Shown here one piece after another: positions 22,201-39,500 of a stretch of 64,000 bases of DNA (position 1 is the first letter of the stretch; the number at the start of each line of letters is the position of its first letter). Where the stretch lies: contig CM082596.2 in the NCBI GenBank assembly GCA_040954595.2, positions 10,540,001 through 10,604,000 on the forward strand, given 5' to 3'. The stretch comes from Balanoglossus misakiensis (Eukaryota; Hemichordata). Under the pieces are notes generated by a model, which saw only the letters and a list, made by a program, of their open reading frames with translations, was not told the DNA's origin and ran no database searches. A program made the translations under genes and the position numbers.

Positions 22201-25200
22201 GGACATGACTGAAAGAAGGGACACAGATCATTTATGAAGTCAATGTGATCAAATTTACTTGAAGTCATTACATTGTAAACAGAATACCATAGTTGTATTA
22301 ATTTGTCTGGTCACAATATGTCTATAGACACATCACATACATGGACATGAATGCAAGAATGGACACAGATCATTTATGAAGTCAATGTGAACAACTTTGC
22401 TTGAAGTCAGTAAATTGTAAACAGAATACCAGAGTTGTAATAATTTGTCTGGTCACAATATGTCTATAGACACATCACGTACATGGACATGACTGCAAGA
22501 ATGGACACAGATCATTTATGAAGTCAATGTGAACAACTTTAAATGAATTCAGTACATTGTAAACAGAATACATGAGTTGAAATAGTTTGTCTGATCACAA
22601 TATGTCTATAGACACATCACGTAAATTGACACAAATGAAAGAATGGTCACAGATCATTTATGAAATCAATGTGAACAACTTTACTTGAAGTAAGCACATT
22701 GTAAACAGAATACATGAGTTGGAATAGTTTGTCTGATCACAATATGTCTATAGACACATCACGTACATGGACATGAATGCAAGAATGGACACAGATCATT
22801 TATGAAGTCAATGTGAACAATTTTACTTTATGTCAGTACATTGTAAACAGTATATCAGAGTTGTAATAATTTGTCTGGTCACAATATGTCTATAGACACA
22901 TCACGTACATGGACATGAATGCAAGAATGTACACAGATCATTTATGAAGTCAATGTGAACAACTTTACTTGAAGTAAGCACATTGTAAACAGAATACATG
23001 AGTTGGAATAGTTTGTCTGATCACAATATGTCTATAGACACATCACGTACATGGACATGAATGCAAGAATGGACACAGATCATTTATGAAGTCAATGTGA
23101 ACAATTTTACTTTATGTCAGTACATTGTAAACAGTATATCAGAGTTGTAATAATTTGTCTGGTCACAATATGTCTATAGACACATCACGTACATGGACAT
23201 GAATGCAAGAATGTACACAGATCATTTATGAAGTCAATGTGAACAACTTTACTTGAAGTCAGTAAATTGTAAACAGAATACCAGAGTTGTAATAATTTGT
23301 CTGGTCACAATATGTCTATAGACACATCACGTACATGGACATGACTGCAAGAATGGACACAGATCATTTATGAAGTCAATGTGAACAACTTTACTTGAAG
23401 TCATTACATTGTAAACAGAATACCATAGTTGTATTAATTTGTCTGGTCACAATATGTCTATAGACACATCACGTACATGGACATGAATGCAAGAATGGAC
23501 ACAGATCATTTATGAAGTCAATGTGAACAACTTTACTTGAAGTCAGTAAATTGTAAACAGAATACCAGAGTTGTAATAATTTGTCTGGTCACAATATGTC
23601 TATAGACACATCACGTATATGGACATGACTGCAAGAATGGACACAGATCATTTATGAAGTCAATGTGAACAACTTTACTTGAATTCAGTACATTGTAAAC
23701 AGAATACATGAGTTGAAATAGTTTGTCTGGTCACAATATGTCTATAGACACATCACGTACATAGATATGAATGCAGGAATGGACACAGATCATTTATGAA
23801 GTCAATGTGAACAACTATACTTCATGTCAGTACATTGTAAACAGAATACCACAGTTGTAATAATTTGTCTGATCACAATATGTCTATAGACACATCACGT
23901 ACATGGACATGAATGCAAGAATGGACACAGATCATTTATGAAGTCAATGTGAACAACTTTGCTTGAAGTCAGTAAATTGTAAACAGAATACCAGAGTTGT
24001 AATAATTTGTCTGGTCACAATATGTCTATAGACACATCACGTACATGGACATGACTGCAAGAATGGACACAGATCATTTATGAAGTCAATGTGAACAACT
24101 TTAAATGAATTCAGTACATTGTAAACAGAATACATGAGTTGAAATAGTTTGTCTGATCACAATATGTCTATGGACACATCACGTAAATTGACACAAATGA
24201 AAGAATGGTCACAGATCATTTATGAAGTCAATGTGAACAACTTTACTTGAAGTAAGCACATTGTAAACAGAATACATGAGTTGGAATAGTTTGTCTGATC
24301 ACAATATGTCTATAGACACATCACGTACATGGACATGAATGCAAGAATGGACACAGATCATTTATGAAGTCAATATGAACAACTTTACTTGAAGTCATTA
24401 CATTGTAAACAGAATACCATAGTTGTATTAATTTGTCTGGTCACAATATGTCTATAGACACATCACGTACATGGACATGAATGCAAGAATGGACACAGAT
24501 CGTTTATGAAGTCAATGTGAACAACTTTACTTGAAGTCAGTAAATTGTAAACAGAATACCAGAATTGTAATAATTTGTCTGGTCACAATATGTCTATAGA
24601 CACATCACGTATATGGACATGACTGCAAGAATGGACACAGATCATTTATGAAGTCAATGTGAACAACTTTACTTGAATTCAGTACATTGTAAACAGAATA
24701 CATGAGTTGAAATAGTTTGTCTGGTCACAATATGTCTATAGACACATCACGTACATAGATATGAATGCAGGAATGAACACAGATCATTTATGAAGTCAAT
24801 GTGAACAACTATACTTCATGTCAGTACATTGTAAACAGAATACCACAGTTGTAATAATTTGTCTGATAACAATATGTCTATAGACACATCACGTACATGG
24901 ACATGAATGCAAGAATGGACACAGATCATTTATGAAGTCAATGTGAACAACTTTACTTGAAGTCAGTAAATTGTAAACAGAATACCAGAGTTGTAATAAT
25001 TTTTCTGGTCACAATATGTCTATAGACACATCACGTACATGGACATGAATGCAAGAATGGACACAGATCATTTATGAAGTCAATGTGAACAATTTTACTT
25101 TATATCAGTACATTGTAAACAGAATATCAGAGTTGTAATAATTTGTCTGGTCACAATATGTCTATAGACACATCACGTACATGGACATGAATGCAAGAAT

Positions 25201-28200
25201 GGACACAGATCATTTATGAAGTCAATGTGAACAACTTTACTTGAAGTCAGTAAATTGTAAACAGAATACCAGAGTTGTAATAATTTGTCTGGTCACAATA
25301 TGTCTATAGACACATCACGTACATGGACATGACTGCAAGAATGGACACAGATCATTTATGAAGTCAATGTGAACAACTTTACTTGAAGTCATTACATTGT
25401 AAACAGAATACCATAGTTGTATTAATTTGTCTGGTCACAATATGTCTATAGACACATCACGTACATGGACATGAATGCAAGAATGGACAAAGATCATTTA
25501 TGAAGTCAATGTGAACAACTTTACTTGAAGTCAGTAAATTGTAAACAGAATACCAGAGTTGTAATAATTTGTCTGGTCACAATATGTCTATAGTCACATC
25601 ACGTACATGGACATGACTGCAAGAATGGACACAGATCATTAATGAAGTCAATGTGAACAACTTTACTTCATGTTAGTACATTGTAAACAGAATACCAGAG
25701 TTGTAATAATTTGTCTGGTCACAATATGTCTATAGACACATCACGTACATGTACATGAATGCAAGAATGGACACAGATCATTTATGAAGTCAATGTGAAC
25801 AACTTTGCTTGAAGTCAGTAAATTGTAAACAGAATACCAGAGTTGTAATAATTTGTCTGGTCACAATATGTCTATAGACACATCACGCACATGGACATGA
25901 CTGCAAGAATGGACACAGATCATTTATGAAGTCAATGTGAACAACTTTAAATGAATTCAGTACATTGTAAACAGAATACATGAGTTGAAATAGTTTGTCT
26001 GATCACAATATGTCTATAGACACATCACGTAAATTGACACAAATGAAAGAATGGTCACAGATCATTTATGAAGTCAATGTGAACAACTTTACTTGAAGTA
26101 AGCACATTGTAAACAGAATACATGAGTTGGAATAGTTTGTCTGATCACAATATGTCAATAGACACATCACGTACATGGACATGAATGCAAGAATGGACAC
26201 AGATCATTTATGAAGTCAATGTGAACAATTTTACTTTATGTCAGTACATTGTAAACAGAATATCAGAGTTGTAATAATTTGTCTGGTCACAATATGTCTA
26301 TAGACACATCACGTACATGGACATGAATGCAAGAATGGACACAGATCATTTATGAAGTCAATGTGAACAACTTTACTTGAAGTCAGTAAATTGTAAACAG
26401 AATACCAGAGTTGTAATAATTTGTCTGGTCACAATATGTCTATAGACACATCACGTACATGGACATGACTGCAAGAATGGACACAGATCATTTATGAAGT
26501 CAATGTGAACAACTTTACTTGAAGTCATTACATTGTAAACAGAATACCATAGTTGTATTAATTTGTCTGGTCACAATATGTCTATAGACACATCACGTAC
26601 ATGGACATGAATGCAAGAATGGACACAGATCTTTTATGAAGTCAATGTGAACAACTTTACTTGAAGTCAGTAAATTGTAAACAGAATACCAGAGTTGTAA
26701 TAATTTGTCTGGTCACAATATGTCTATAGTCACATCACGTACATGGACATGACTGCAAGAATGGACACAGATCATTAATGAAGTCAATGTGAACAACTTT
26801 ACTTCATGTTAGTACATTGTAAACAGAATACCAGAGTTGTAATAATTTGTCTGGTCACAATATGTCTATAGACACATCACGTACATGGACATGAATGCAA
26901 GAATGGACACCGATCATTTATGAAGTCAATGTGAACAACTTTACTTGAAGTCAGTAAATTGTAAACAGAATACCAGAGTTGTATTAATTTGTCTGGTCAC
27001 AATATGTCTATAGACACATCACATACATGGACATGAATGCAAGAATGGACACAGATCATTTATGAAGTTAATGTGAACAACTTTGCTTGAAGTCAGTAAA
27101 TTGTAAACAGAATACCAGAGTTGTAATAATTTGTCTGGTCACAATATGTCTATAGACACATCACGTACATGGACATGACTGCAAGAATGGACACAGATCA
27201 TTTATGAAGTCAATGTGAACAACTTTAAATGAATTCAGTACATTGTAAACAGAATACATGAGTTGAAATAGTTTGTCTGATCACAATATGTCTATAGACA
27301 CATCACGTAAATTGACACAAATGAAAGAATGGTCACAGATCATTTATGAAGTCAATGTGAACAATTTTACTTTATGTCAGTACATTGTAAACAGAATATC
27401 AGAGTTGTAATAATTTGTCTGGTCACAATATGTCTATAGACACATCACGTACATGGACACGAATGCAAGAATGGACACAGATCATTTATGAAGTCAATGT
27501 GAACAACTTTACTTGAAGTCATTACATTGTAAACAGAATACCATAGTTGTATTAATTTGTCTGGTCACAATATGTCTATAGACACATCACGTACATGGAC
27601 ATGAATGCAAGAATGGACACAGATCATTTATGAAGTCAATGTGAACAACTTTACTTGAAGTCAGTAAATTGTAAACAGAATACCAGAGTTGTAATAATTT
27701 GTCTGGTCACAATATGTCTATAGACACATCACGTATATGGACATGACTGCAAGAATGGACACAGATCATTTATGAAGTCAATGTGAACAACTTTACTTGA
27801 ATTCAGTACATTGTAAACAGAATACATGAGTTGAAATAGTTTGTCTGGTCACAATATGTCTATAGACACATCACATACATAGATATGAATGCAGGAATGG
27901 ACACAGATCATTTATGAAGTCAATGTGAACAACTATACTTCATGTCAGTACATTGTAAACAGAATACCACAGTTGTAATAATTTGTCTGATCACAATATG
28001 TCTATAGACACATCACGTACATGGACATGAATGCAAGAATGGACACAGATCATTTATGAAGTCAATGTGAACAACTTTACTTGAAGTCAGTAAATTGTAA
28101 ACAGAATACCAGAGTTGTAATAATTTGTCTGGTCACAATATGTCTATAGACACATCACGTACATGGACATGACTGCAAGAATGGACACAGATCATTTATG

Positions 28201-31200
28201 AAGTCAATGTGAACAACCTTACTTGAAGTCATTACATTGTAAACAGAATACCATAGTTGTATTAATTTGTCTGGTCACAATATGTCTATAGACACATCAC
28301 GTACATGGACATGAATGCAAGAATGGACACAGATCATTTATGAAGTCAATGTGAACAACTTTACTTGAAGTCAGTAAATTGTAAACAGAATACCAGAGTT
28401 GTAATAATTTGTCTGGTCACAATATGTCTATAGTCACATCACGTACATGGACATGACTGCAAGAATGGACACAGATCATTAATGAAGTCAATGTGAACAA
28501 CTTTACTTCATGTTAGTACATTGTAAACAGAATACCAGAGTTGTAATAATTGGTCTGGTCACAATATGTCTATAGACACATCACGTACATGGACATGAAT
28601 GCAAGAATGGACACAGATCATTTATGAAGTCAATGTGAACAACTTTATTTGAAGTCAGTAAATTGTAAACAGAATACCAGAGTTGTAATAATTTTTCTGG
28701 TCACAATATGCCTATAGACACATCACGTACATGGACATGACTGCAAGAATGGACACAGATCATTTATGAAGTCAATGTGAACAACTTTAAATGAATTCAG
28801 TACATTGTAAACAGAATACATGAGTTGAAATAGTTTGTCTGATCACAATATGTCTATAGACACATCACGTAAATTGAAGCAAATGAAAGAATGGTCACAG
28901 ATCATTTATGAAGTCAATGTGAACAATTTTACTTTATGTCAGTACATTGTAAACAGAATATCAGAGTTGTAATAATTTGTCTGGTCACAATATGTCTATA
29001 GACACATCACGTACATGGACATGAATGCAAGAATGGACACAGATCATTTATGAAGTCAATGTGAACAACTTTACTTGAAGTCAGTAAATTGTAAACAGAA
29101 TACCAGAGTTGTAATAATTTGTCTGGTCACAATATGTCTATAGACACATCACGTACATGGACATGACTGCAAGAATGGACACAGATCATTTATGAAGTCA
29201 ATGTGAACAACTTTACTTGAAGTCATTACATTGTAAACAGAATACCATAGTTGTATTAATTTGTCTGGTCACAATATGTCTATAGACACATCACGTACAT
29301 GGACATGAATGCAAGAATGGACACAGATCATTTATGAAGTCAATGTGAACAACTTTACTTGAAGTCAGTAAATTGTAAACAGAATACCAGAGTTGTAATA
29401 ATTTGTCTGGTCACAATATGTCTATAGACACATCACATATATGGACATGACTGCAAGAATGGACACAGATCATTTATGAAGTCAATGTGAACAACTTTAC
29501 TTGAATTCAGTACATTGTAAACAGAATACATGAGTTGAAATAGTTTGTCTGGTCACAATATGTCTATAGACACATCACATACATAGATATGAATGCAGGA
29601 ATGGACACAGATCATTTATGAAGTCAATGTGAACAACTTTACTTGAAGTCATTACATTGTAAACAGAATACCATAGTTGTATTAATTTGTCTGGTCACAA
29701 TATGTCTATAGACACATCACGTACATGGACATGAATGCAAGAATGGACACAGATCATTTATGAAGTCAATGTGAACAACTTTACTTGAAGTCAGTAAATT
29801 GTAAACAGAATACCAGAGTTGTAATAATTTGTCTGGTCACAATATGTCTATAGTCACATCACGTACATGGACATGACTGCAAGAATGGACACAGATCATT
29901 AATGAAGTCAATGTGAACACATTTACTTCATGTTAGTACATTGTAAACAGAATACCAGAGTTGTAATAATTTGTCTGGTCACAATATGTCTATAGACACA
30001 TCACGTACATGGACATGAATGCAAGAATGGACACAGATCATTTATGAAGTCAATGTGAACAACTTTACTTGAAGTCAGTAAATTGTAAACAGAATACCAG
30101 AGTTGTAATAATTTTTCTGGTCACAATATGTCTATAGACACATCACGTACATGGACATGACTGCAAGAATGGACACAGATCATTTATGAAGTCAATGTGA
30201 ACAACTTTAAATGAATTCAGTACATTGTAAACAGAATACATGAGTTGAAATAGTTTGTCTGATCACAATATGTCTATAGACACATCACGTAAATTGACGC
30301 AAATGAAAGAATGGTCACAGATCATTTATGAAGTCAATGTGAACAATTTTACTTTATGTCAGTACATTGTAAACAGAATATCAGAGTTGTAATAATTTGT
30401 CTGGTCACAATATGTCTATAGACACATCACGTACATGGACATGAATGCAAGAATGGACATGGATCATTTATGAAGTCAATGTGAACAACTTTACTTGAAG
30501 TCAGTAAATTGTAAACAGAATACCAGAGTTATAATAATTTGTCTGGTCACAATATGTCTATAGACACATCACGTACATGGACATGACTGCAAGAATGGAC
30601 ACAGATCATTTATGAAGTCAATGTGAACAACTTTACTTGAAGTCATTACATTGTAAACAGAATACCATAGTTGTATTAATTTGTCTGGTCACAATATGTC
30701 TATAGACACATCACGTACATGGACATGAATGCAAGAATGGACACAGATCATTTATGAAGTCAATGTGAACAACTTTACTTGAAGTCAGTAAATTGTAAAC
30801 AGAATACCAGAGTTGTAATAATTTGTCTGGTCACAATATGTCTATAGACACATCACGTATATGGACATGACTGCAAGAATGGACACAGATCATTTATGAA
30901 GTCAATGTGAACAACTTTACTTGAATTCAGTACATTGTAAACAGAATACATGAGTTGAAATAGTTTGTCTGGTCACAATATGTCTATAGACACATCACAT
31001 ACATAGATATGAATGCAGGAATGGACACAGATCATTTATGAAGTCAATGTGAACAACTTTACTTGAAGTCATTACATTGTAAACAGAATACCATAGTTGT
31101 ATTAATTTGTCTGGTCACAATATGTCTATAGACACATCACGTACATGGACATGAATGTAAGAATGGACACAGATCATTTATGAAGTCAATGTGAACAACT

Positions 31201-33590
31201 TTACTTGAAGTCAGCACATTGTAAACAGAATACCACAGTTGTAATAATTTGTCTGGTCACAATATGTCTATAGACACATCACGTGCATGGACATGACTGC
31301 AAGCATGGACACAGATCATTTATGAAGAAAATGTGGACAACTTTACTTCATGTCAGTACATTGTAAACAGAATACCGGAGTTATAATAATTTGTCTGGTC
31401 ACAATATGTCTATAGACACATCACATACATGGACATGAATGTAAGAATGGACACAAATCATTTATGAAGTCAATGTGAACAACTTTACTTCATGTTAGTA
31501 CATTGTAAACAGAATACCAGAGTTGTAATAATTTGTCTGGTCACAATATGTCTATAGACACATAACGTACATGGACACGAATGCAAGAATGGACACAGAT
31601 CATTTATGAAGTCAATGTGGACAACTTTACTTGAAGTCAGTAAATTGTACACAGAATACCAGAGTTGTAATAATTTGTCTGGTCACAATATGTCTATAGA
31701 CACATCACGTACATGGACATGACTGCAAGCATGGACAAGATCATTTATGAAGAAAATGTGAACAACTTTACTTCATGTCAGTACATTGTAAACAGAATAC
31801 CAGAGTTGTAATAATTTGTCTGGTCACAATATGTCTATAGACACATCACGTACATGGACATGACTGCAAGCATGGACACAGATCATTTATGAAGAAAATG
31901 TGAACAACTTTACTTCATGTCAGTACATTGTAAACAGAATACCGGAGTTATAATAATTTGTCTGGTCACAATATGTCTATAGACACATCACGTACATGGA
32001 CATGAATGCAAGAATGGACACAGAACATTTATGAAGTCAATGTGACCAACGTTACTTGAAGTCAGTAAATTGTAAACAGAATACCAGAGTTGTAATAATT
32101 TGTCTGGTCACAATATGTCTATAGACACATCACGTACATGGACATGAATGTAAGAATGGACACAGATCATTTATGAAGTCAAAGTGAACAACTTTACTTG
32201 AAGTCAGTAAATTGTAAACAGAATACCAGAGTTGTAATAATTTGTCTGGTCACAATATGTCTATAGACACATCACATACATGGACATGAATGTAAGAATG
32301 GACACAAATCATTTATGAAGTCAATGTGAACAACTTTACTTCATGTTAGTACATTGTAAACAGAATACCAGAGTTGTAATAATTTGTCTGGTCACAATAT
32401 GTCTATAGACACATAACGTACATGGACACGAATGCAAGAATGGACACAGATCATTTATGAAGTCAATGTGGACAACTTTACTTGAAGTCAGTAAATTGTA
32501 CACAGAATACCAGAGTTGTAATAATTTGTCTGGTCACAATATGTCTATAGACACATCACGTACATGGACATGACTGCAAGCATGGACAAGATCATTTATG
32601 AAGAAAATGTGAACAACTTTACTTCATGTCAGTACATTGTAAACAGAATACCAGAGTTGTAATAATTTGTCTGGTCACAATATGTCTATAGACACATCAC
32701 GTACATGGACATGAATGCAAGAATGGACACAGAACATTTATGAAGTCAATGTGAACAACTTTACTTGAAGTCAGTACATTGTAAACAGAATACCACAGTT
32801 GTAATAATTTGTCTGGTCACAATATGTCTATAGACACATCACGTACATGGACATGAATGCAAGAATGGACACAGATCATTTATGAAGTCAATGTGAACAA
32901 TTTTACTTCATGTCAGTACATTGTAAACAGAATATCAGAGTTGTAATAATTTGTCTGGTCACAATATGTCTATAGACACATCACGTACATGGACATGAAT
33001 GCAAGAATGGACACAGATCATTTATGAAGTCAATGTGAACAACTTTACTTGAAGTCAGTACATTGTAAACAGAATACCACAGTTGTAATAATTTGTCTGG
33101 TCACAATATGTCTATAGACACATCACGTACATGGACATGAATGCAAGAATGGACACAGATCATTTATGAAGTCAATGTGAACAACTTTACTTGAAGTCAG
33201 TAAATTGTAAACAGAATACCAGAGTTGTAATAATTTGTCTGGTCACAATATGTCTATAGACACATCACGTACATGGACATGAATGCAAGAATGGACACAG
33301 ATCATTTATGAAGTCAATGTGAACAACTTTACTTGAAGTCAGTACATTGTAAACAGAATACCACAGTTGTAATAATTTGTCAGGTCACAATATGTCTATA
33401 GACACATCACGTACATAGATATGAATGCAAGAATGGACACAGATCATTTATGAAGTCAATGTGAACAACTATACTTCATGTCAGTACATTGTAAACAGAA
33501 TACCACAGTTGTAATAATTTGTCTGATCACAATATGTCTATAGACACATCACGTACATGGACATGAATGCAAGAATGGACACAGATCATT

Positions 33591-36500
33591 TATTAAGTCA
33601 ATGTGAACAACTTTACTTGAAGTCAGTAAATTGTAAACAGAATACCAGAGTTGTAATAATTTGTCTGGTCACAATATGTCTATAGACACATCACGTACAT
33701 GGACATGACTGCAAGAATGGACACAGTTCATTTATGAAGTCAATGTGAACAACTTTACTTGAATTCAGTACATTGTAAACAGAATACATGAGTTGAAATA
33801 GTTTGTCTGGTCACAATATGTCTATAGATACATCACGTACATGGACATGACTGCAAGCATGGACACAGATCATTTATGAAGAAAATGTGAACAACTTTAC
33901 TTCATGTCAGTACATTGTAAACAGAATACCGGAGTTGTAATAATTTGTCTGGTCACAATATGTCTATAGACACATCACGTACATGGACATGAATGCAAGA
34001 ATGGACACAGAACATTTATGAAGTCAATGTGAACAACTTTACTTGAAGTCAGTAAATTGTAAACAGAATGCCAGAGTTGTAATAATTTGTCTGGTCACAA
34101 TATGTCTATAGACACATCACGTACATGGACACGAATGCAAGAATGGACACAGATCATTTATGAAGTCAATGTGGACAACTTTACTTGAAGTCAGTAAATT
34201 GTACACAGAATACCAGAGTTGTAATAATTTGTCTGGTCACAATATGTCTATAGACACATCACGTACATGGACATGACTGCAAGCATGGACAAGATCATTT
34301 ATGAAGAAAATGTGAACAACTTTACTTCATGTCAGTACATTGTAAACAGAATACCAGAGTTGTAATAATTTGTCTGGTCACAATATGTCTATAGACACAT
34401 CACGTACATGGACATGAATGCAAGAATGGACACAGAACATTTATGAAGTCAATGTGAACAACTTTACTTGAAGTCAGTACATTGTAAACAGAATACCACA
34501 GTTGTAATAATTTGTCTGGTCACAATATGTCTATAGACACATCACGTACATGGACATGAATGCAAGAATGGACACAGATCATTTATGAAGTCAATGTGAA
34601 CAATTTTACTTCATGTCAGTACATTGTAAACAGAATATCAGAGTTGTAATAATTTGTCTGGTCACAATATGTCTATAGACACATCACGTACATGGACATG
34701 AATGCAAGAATGGACACAGATCATTTATGAAGTCAATGTGAACAACTTTACTTGAAGTCAGTACATTGTAAACAGAATACCACAGTTGTAATAATTTGTC
34801 TGGTCACAATATGTCTATAGACACATCACGTACATGGACATGAATGCAAGAATGGACACAGATCATTTATGAAGTCAATGTGAACAACTTTACTTGAAGT
34901 CAGTAAATTGTAAACAGAATACCAGAGTTGTAATAATTTGTCTGGTCACAATATGTCTATAGACACATCACGTACATGGACATGAATGCAAGAATGGACA
35001 CAGATCATTTATGAAGTCAATGTGAACAACTTTACTTGAAGTCAGTACATTGTAAACAGAATACCACAGTTGTAATAATTTGTCAGGTCACAATATGTCT
35101 ATAGACACATCACGTACATAGATATGAATGCAAGAATGGACACAGATCATTTATGAAGTCAATGTGAACAACTATACTTCATGTCAGTACATTGTAAACA
35201 GAATACCACAGTTGTAATAATTTGTCTGATCACAATATGTCTATAGACACATCACGTACATGGACATGAATGCAAGAATGGACACAGATCATTTATTAAG
35301 TCAATGTGAACAACTTTACTTGAAGTCAGTAAATTGTAAACAGAATACCAGAGTTGTAATAATTTGTCTGGTCACAATATGTCTATAGACACATCACGTA
35401 CATGGACATGACTGCAAGAATGGACACAGTTCATTTATGAAGTCAATGTGAACAACTTTACTTAAATTCAGTACATTGTAAACAGAATACATGAGTTGAA
35501 ATAGTTTGTCTGGTCACAATATGTCTATAGATACATCACGTACATGGACATGACTGCAAGCATGGACACAGATCATTTATGAAGAAAATGTGAACAACTT
35601 TACTTCATGTCAGTACATTGTAAACAGAATACCGGAGTTGTAATAATTTGTCTGGTCACAATATGTCTATAGACACATCACGTACATGGACATGAATGCA
35701 AGAATGGACACAGAACATTTATGAAGTCAATGTGAACAACTTTACTTGAAGTCAGTAAATTGTAAACAGAATGCCAGAGTTGTAATAATTTGTCTGGTCA
35801 CAATATGTCTATAGACACATCACGTACATGGACATGAATGTAAGAATGGACACAGATCATTTATGAAGTCAAAGTGAACAACTTTACTTGAAGTCAATAA
35901 ATTGTAAACAGAATACCAGAGTTGTAATAATTTGTCTGGTCACAATATGTCTATAGACACATCACGTACATGGACATGAATGTAAGAATGTACACAAATC
36001 ATTTATGAAGTCAATGTGAACAACTTTACTTCATGTTAGTACATTGTAAACAGAATACCAGAGTTGTAATAATTTGTCTGGTCACAATATGTCTATAGAC
36101 ACATCACGTACATGGACATGAATGCAAGAATGGACACAGATCATTTATGAAGTCAAAGTGAACAACTTTACTTGAAGTCAGTAAATTGTAAACAGAATAC
36201 CAGAGTTGTAATAATTTGTCTGGTCACAATATGTCTATAGACACATCACATACATGGACATGAATGTAAGAATGGACACAAATCATTTATGAAGTCAATG
36301 TGAACAACTTTACTTCATGTTAGTACATTGTAAACAGAATACCAGAGTTGTAATAATTTGTCTGGTCACAATATGTCTATAGACACATCACGTACATGGA
36401 CACGAATGCAAGAATGGACACAGATCATTTATGAAGTCAATGTGGACAACTTTACTTGAAGTCAGTAAATTGTACACAGAATACCAGAGTTGTAATAATT

Positions 36501-39500
36501 TGTCTGGTCACAATATGTCTATAGACACATCACGTACATGGACATGACTGCAAGCATGGACAAGATCATTTATGAAGAAAATGTGAACAATTTTACTTGA
36601 AGTCAGTAAATTGTAAACAGAATACCAGAGTTGTAATAATTTGTCTGGTCACAATATGTCTATAGACACATCACGTACATGGACATGAATGCAAGAATGG
36701 ACACAGATCATTTATGAAGTCAATGTGAACAACTTTACTTGAAGTCAGTACATTGTAAACAGAATACCACAGTTGTAATAATTTGTCTGATCACAATATG
36801 TCTATAGACACATCACGTACATGGACATGAATGCAAGAATGGACACAGATCATTTATTAAGTCAATGTGAACAACTTTACTTGAAGTCAGTAAATTGTAA
36901 ACAGAATACCAGAGTTGTAATAATTTGTCTGGTCACAATATGTCTATAGACACATCACGTACATGGACATGACTGCAAGAATGGACACAGTTCATTTATG
37001 AAGTCAATGTGAACAACTTTACTTGAATTCAGTACATTGTAAACAGAATACATGAGTTGAAATAGTTTGTCTGGTCACAATATGTCTATAGATACATCAC
37101 GTACATGGACATGACTGCAAGCATGGCCACAGATCATTTATGAAGAAAATGTGAACAACTTTACTTCATGTCAGTACATTGTAAACAGAATACCGGAGTT
37201 GTAATAATTTGTCTGGTCACAATATGTCTATAGACACATCACGTACATGGACATGAATGCAAGAATGGACACAGAACATTTATGAAGTCAATGTGAACAA
37301 CTGTACTTGAAGTCAGTAAATTGTAAACAGAATACCAGAGTTGTAATAATTTGTCTGGTCACAATATGTCTATAGACACATCACGTACATGGACTTGAAT
37401 GTAAGAATGGACACAGATCATTTATGAAGTCAAAGTGAACAACTTTACTTGAAGTCAATAAATTGTAAACAGAATACCAGAGTTGTAATAATTTGTCTGG
37501 TCACAATATGTCTATAGACACATCACGTACATGGACATGAATGTAAGAATGGACACAAATCATTTATGAAGTCAATGTGAACAACTTTACTTCATGTTAG
37601 TACATTGTAAACAGAATACCAGAGTTGTAATAATTTGTCTGGTCACAATATGTCTATAGACACATCACGTACATGGACATGAATGCAAGAATGGACACAG
37701 ATCATTTATGAAGTCAAAGTGAACAACTTTACTTGAAGTCAGTAAATTGTAAACAGAATACCAGAGTTGTAATAATTTGTCTGGTCACAATATGTCTATA
37801 GACACATCACATACATGGACATGAATGTAAGAATGGACACAAATCATTTATGAAGTCAATGTGAACAACTTTACTTCATGTTAGTACATTGTAAACAGAA
37901 TACCAGAGTTGTAATAATTTGTCTGGTCACAATATGTCTATAGACACATCACGTACATGGACACGAATGCAAGAATGGACACAGATCATTTATGAAGTCA
38001 ATGTGGACAACTTTACTTGAAGTCAGTAAATTGTACACAGAATACCAGAGTTGTAATAATTTGTCTGGTCACAATATGTCTATAGACACATCACGTACAT
38101 GGACATGACTGCAAGCATGGACAAGATCATTTATGAAGAAAATGTGAACAACTTTACTTGAAGTCAGTAAATTGTAAACAGAATACCAGAGTTGTAATAA
38201 TTTGTCTGGTCACAATATGTCTATAGACATATCACGTACATGGACATGAATGCAAGAATGGACACAGATCATTTATGAAGTCAATGTGAACAACTTTACT
38301 TGAAGTCAGTAAATTGTAAACAGAATACCAGAGTTGTAATAATTTGTCTGGTCACAATATGTCTATAGACACATCACATACATGGACATGAATGTAAGAA
38401 TGGACACAAATCATTTATGAAGTCAATGTGAACAACTTTACTTCATGTTAGTACATTGTAAACAGAATACCAGAGTTGTAATAATTTGTCTGGTCACAAT
38501 ATGTCTATAGACACATCACGTACATGGACACGAATGCAAGAATGGACACAGATCATTTATGAAGTCAATGTGGACAACTTTACTTGAAGTCAGTAAATTG
38601 TACACAGAATACCAGAGTTGTAATAATTTGTCTGGTCACAATATGTCTATAGACACATCACGTACATGGACATGAATGCAAGAATGGACACAGATCATTT
38701 ATGAAGTCAATGTGAACAACTTTACTTGAAGTCAGTAAATTGTAAACAGAATACCAGAGTTGTAATAATTTGTCTGGTCACAATATGTCTATAGACACAT
38801 CACGTACATGGACATGACTGCAAGAATGGACACAGATCATTTATGAAGTCAATGTGAACAACTTTACTTCATGTTAGTACATTGTAAACAGAATACCAGA
38901 GTTGTAATAATTTGTCTGGTCACAATATGTCTATAGACACATCACGTACATGGACACGAATGCAAGAATGGACACAGATCATTTATGAAGTCAATGTGGA
39001 CAACTTTACTTGAAGTCAGTAAATTGTACACAGAATACCAGAGTTGTAATAATTTGTCTGGTCACAATATGTCTATAGACACATCACGTACATGGACATG
39101 ACTGCAAGCATGGACAAGATCATTTATGAAGAAAATGTGAACAACTTTACTTGAAGTCAGTAAATTGTAAACAGAATACCAGAGTTGTAATAATTTGTCT
39201 GGTCACAATATGTCTATAGACATATCACGTACATGGACATGAATGCAAGAATGGACACAGATCATTTATGAAGTCAATGTGAACAACTTTACTTGAAGTC
39301 AGTAAATTGTAAACAGAATACCAGAGTTGTAATAATTTGTCTGGTCACAATATGTCTATAGACACATCACATACATGGACATGAATGTAAGAATGGACAC
39401 AAATCATTTATGAAGTCAATGTGAACAACTTTACTTCATGTTAGTACATTGTAAACAGAATACCAGAGTTGTAATAATTTGTCTGGTCACAATATGTCTA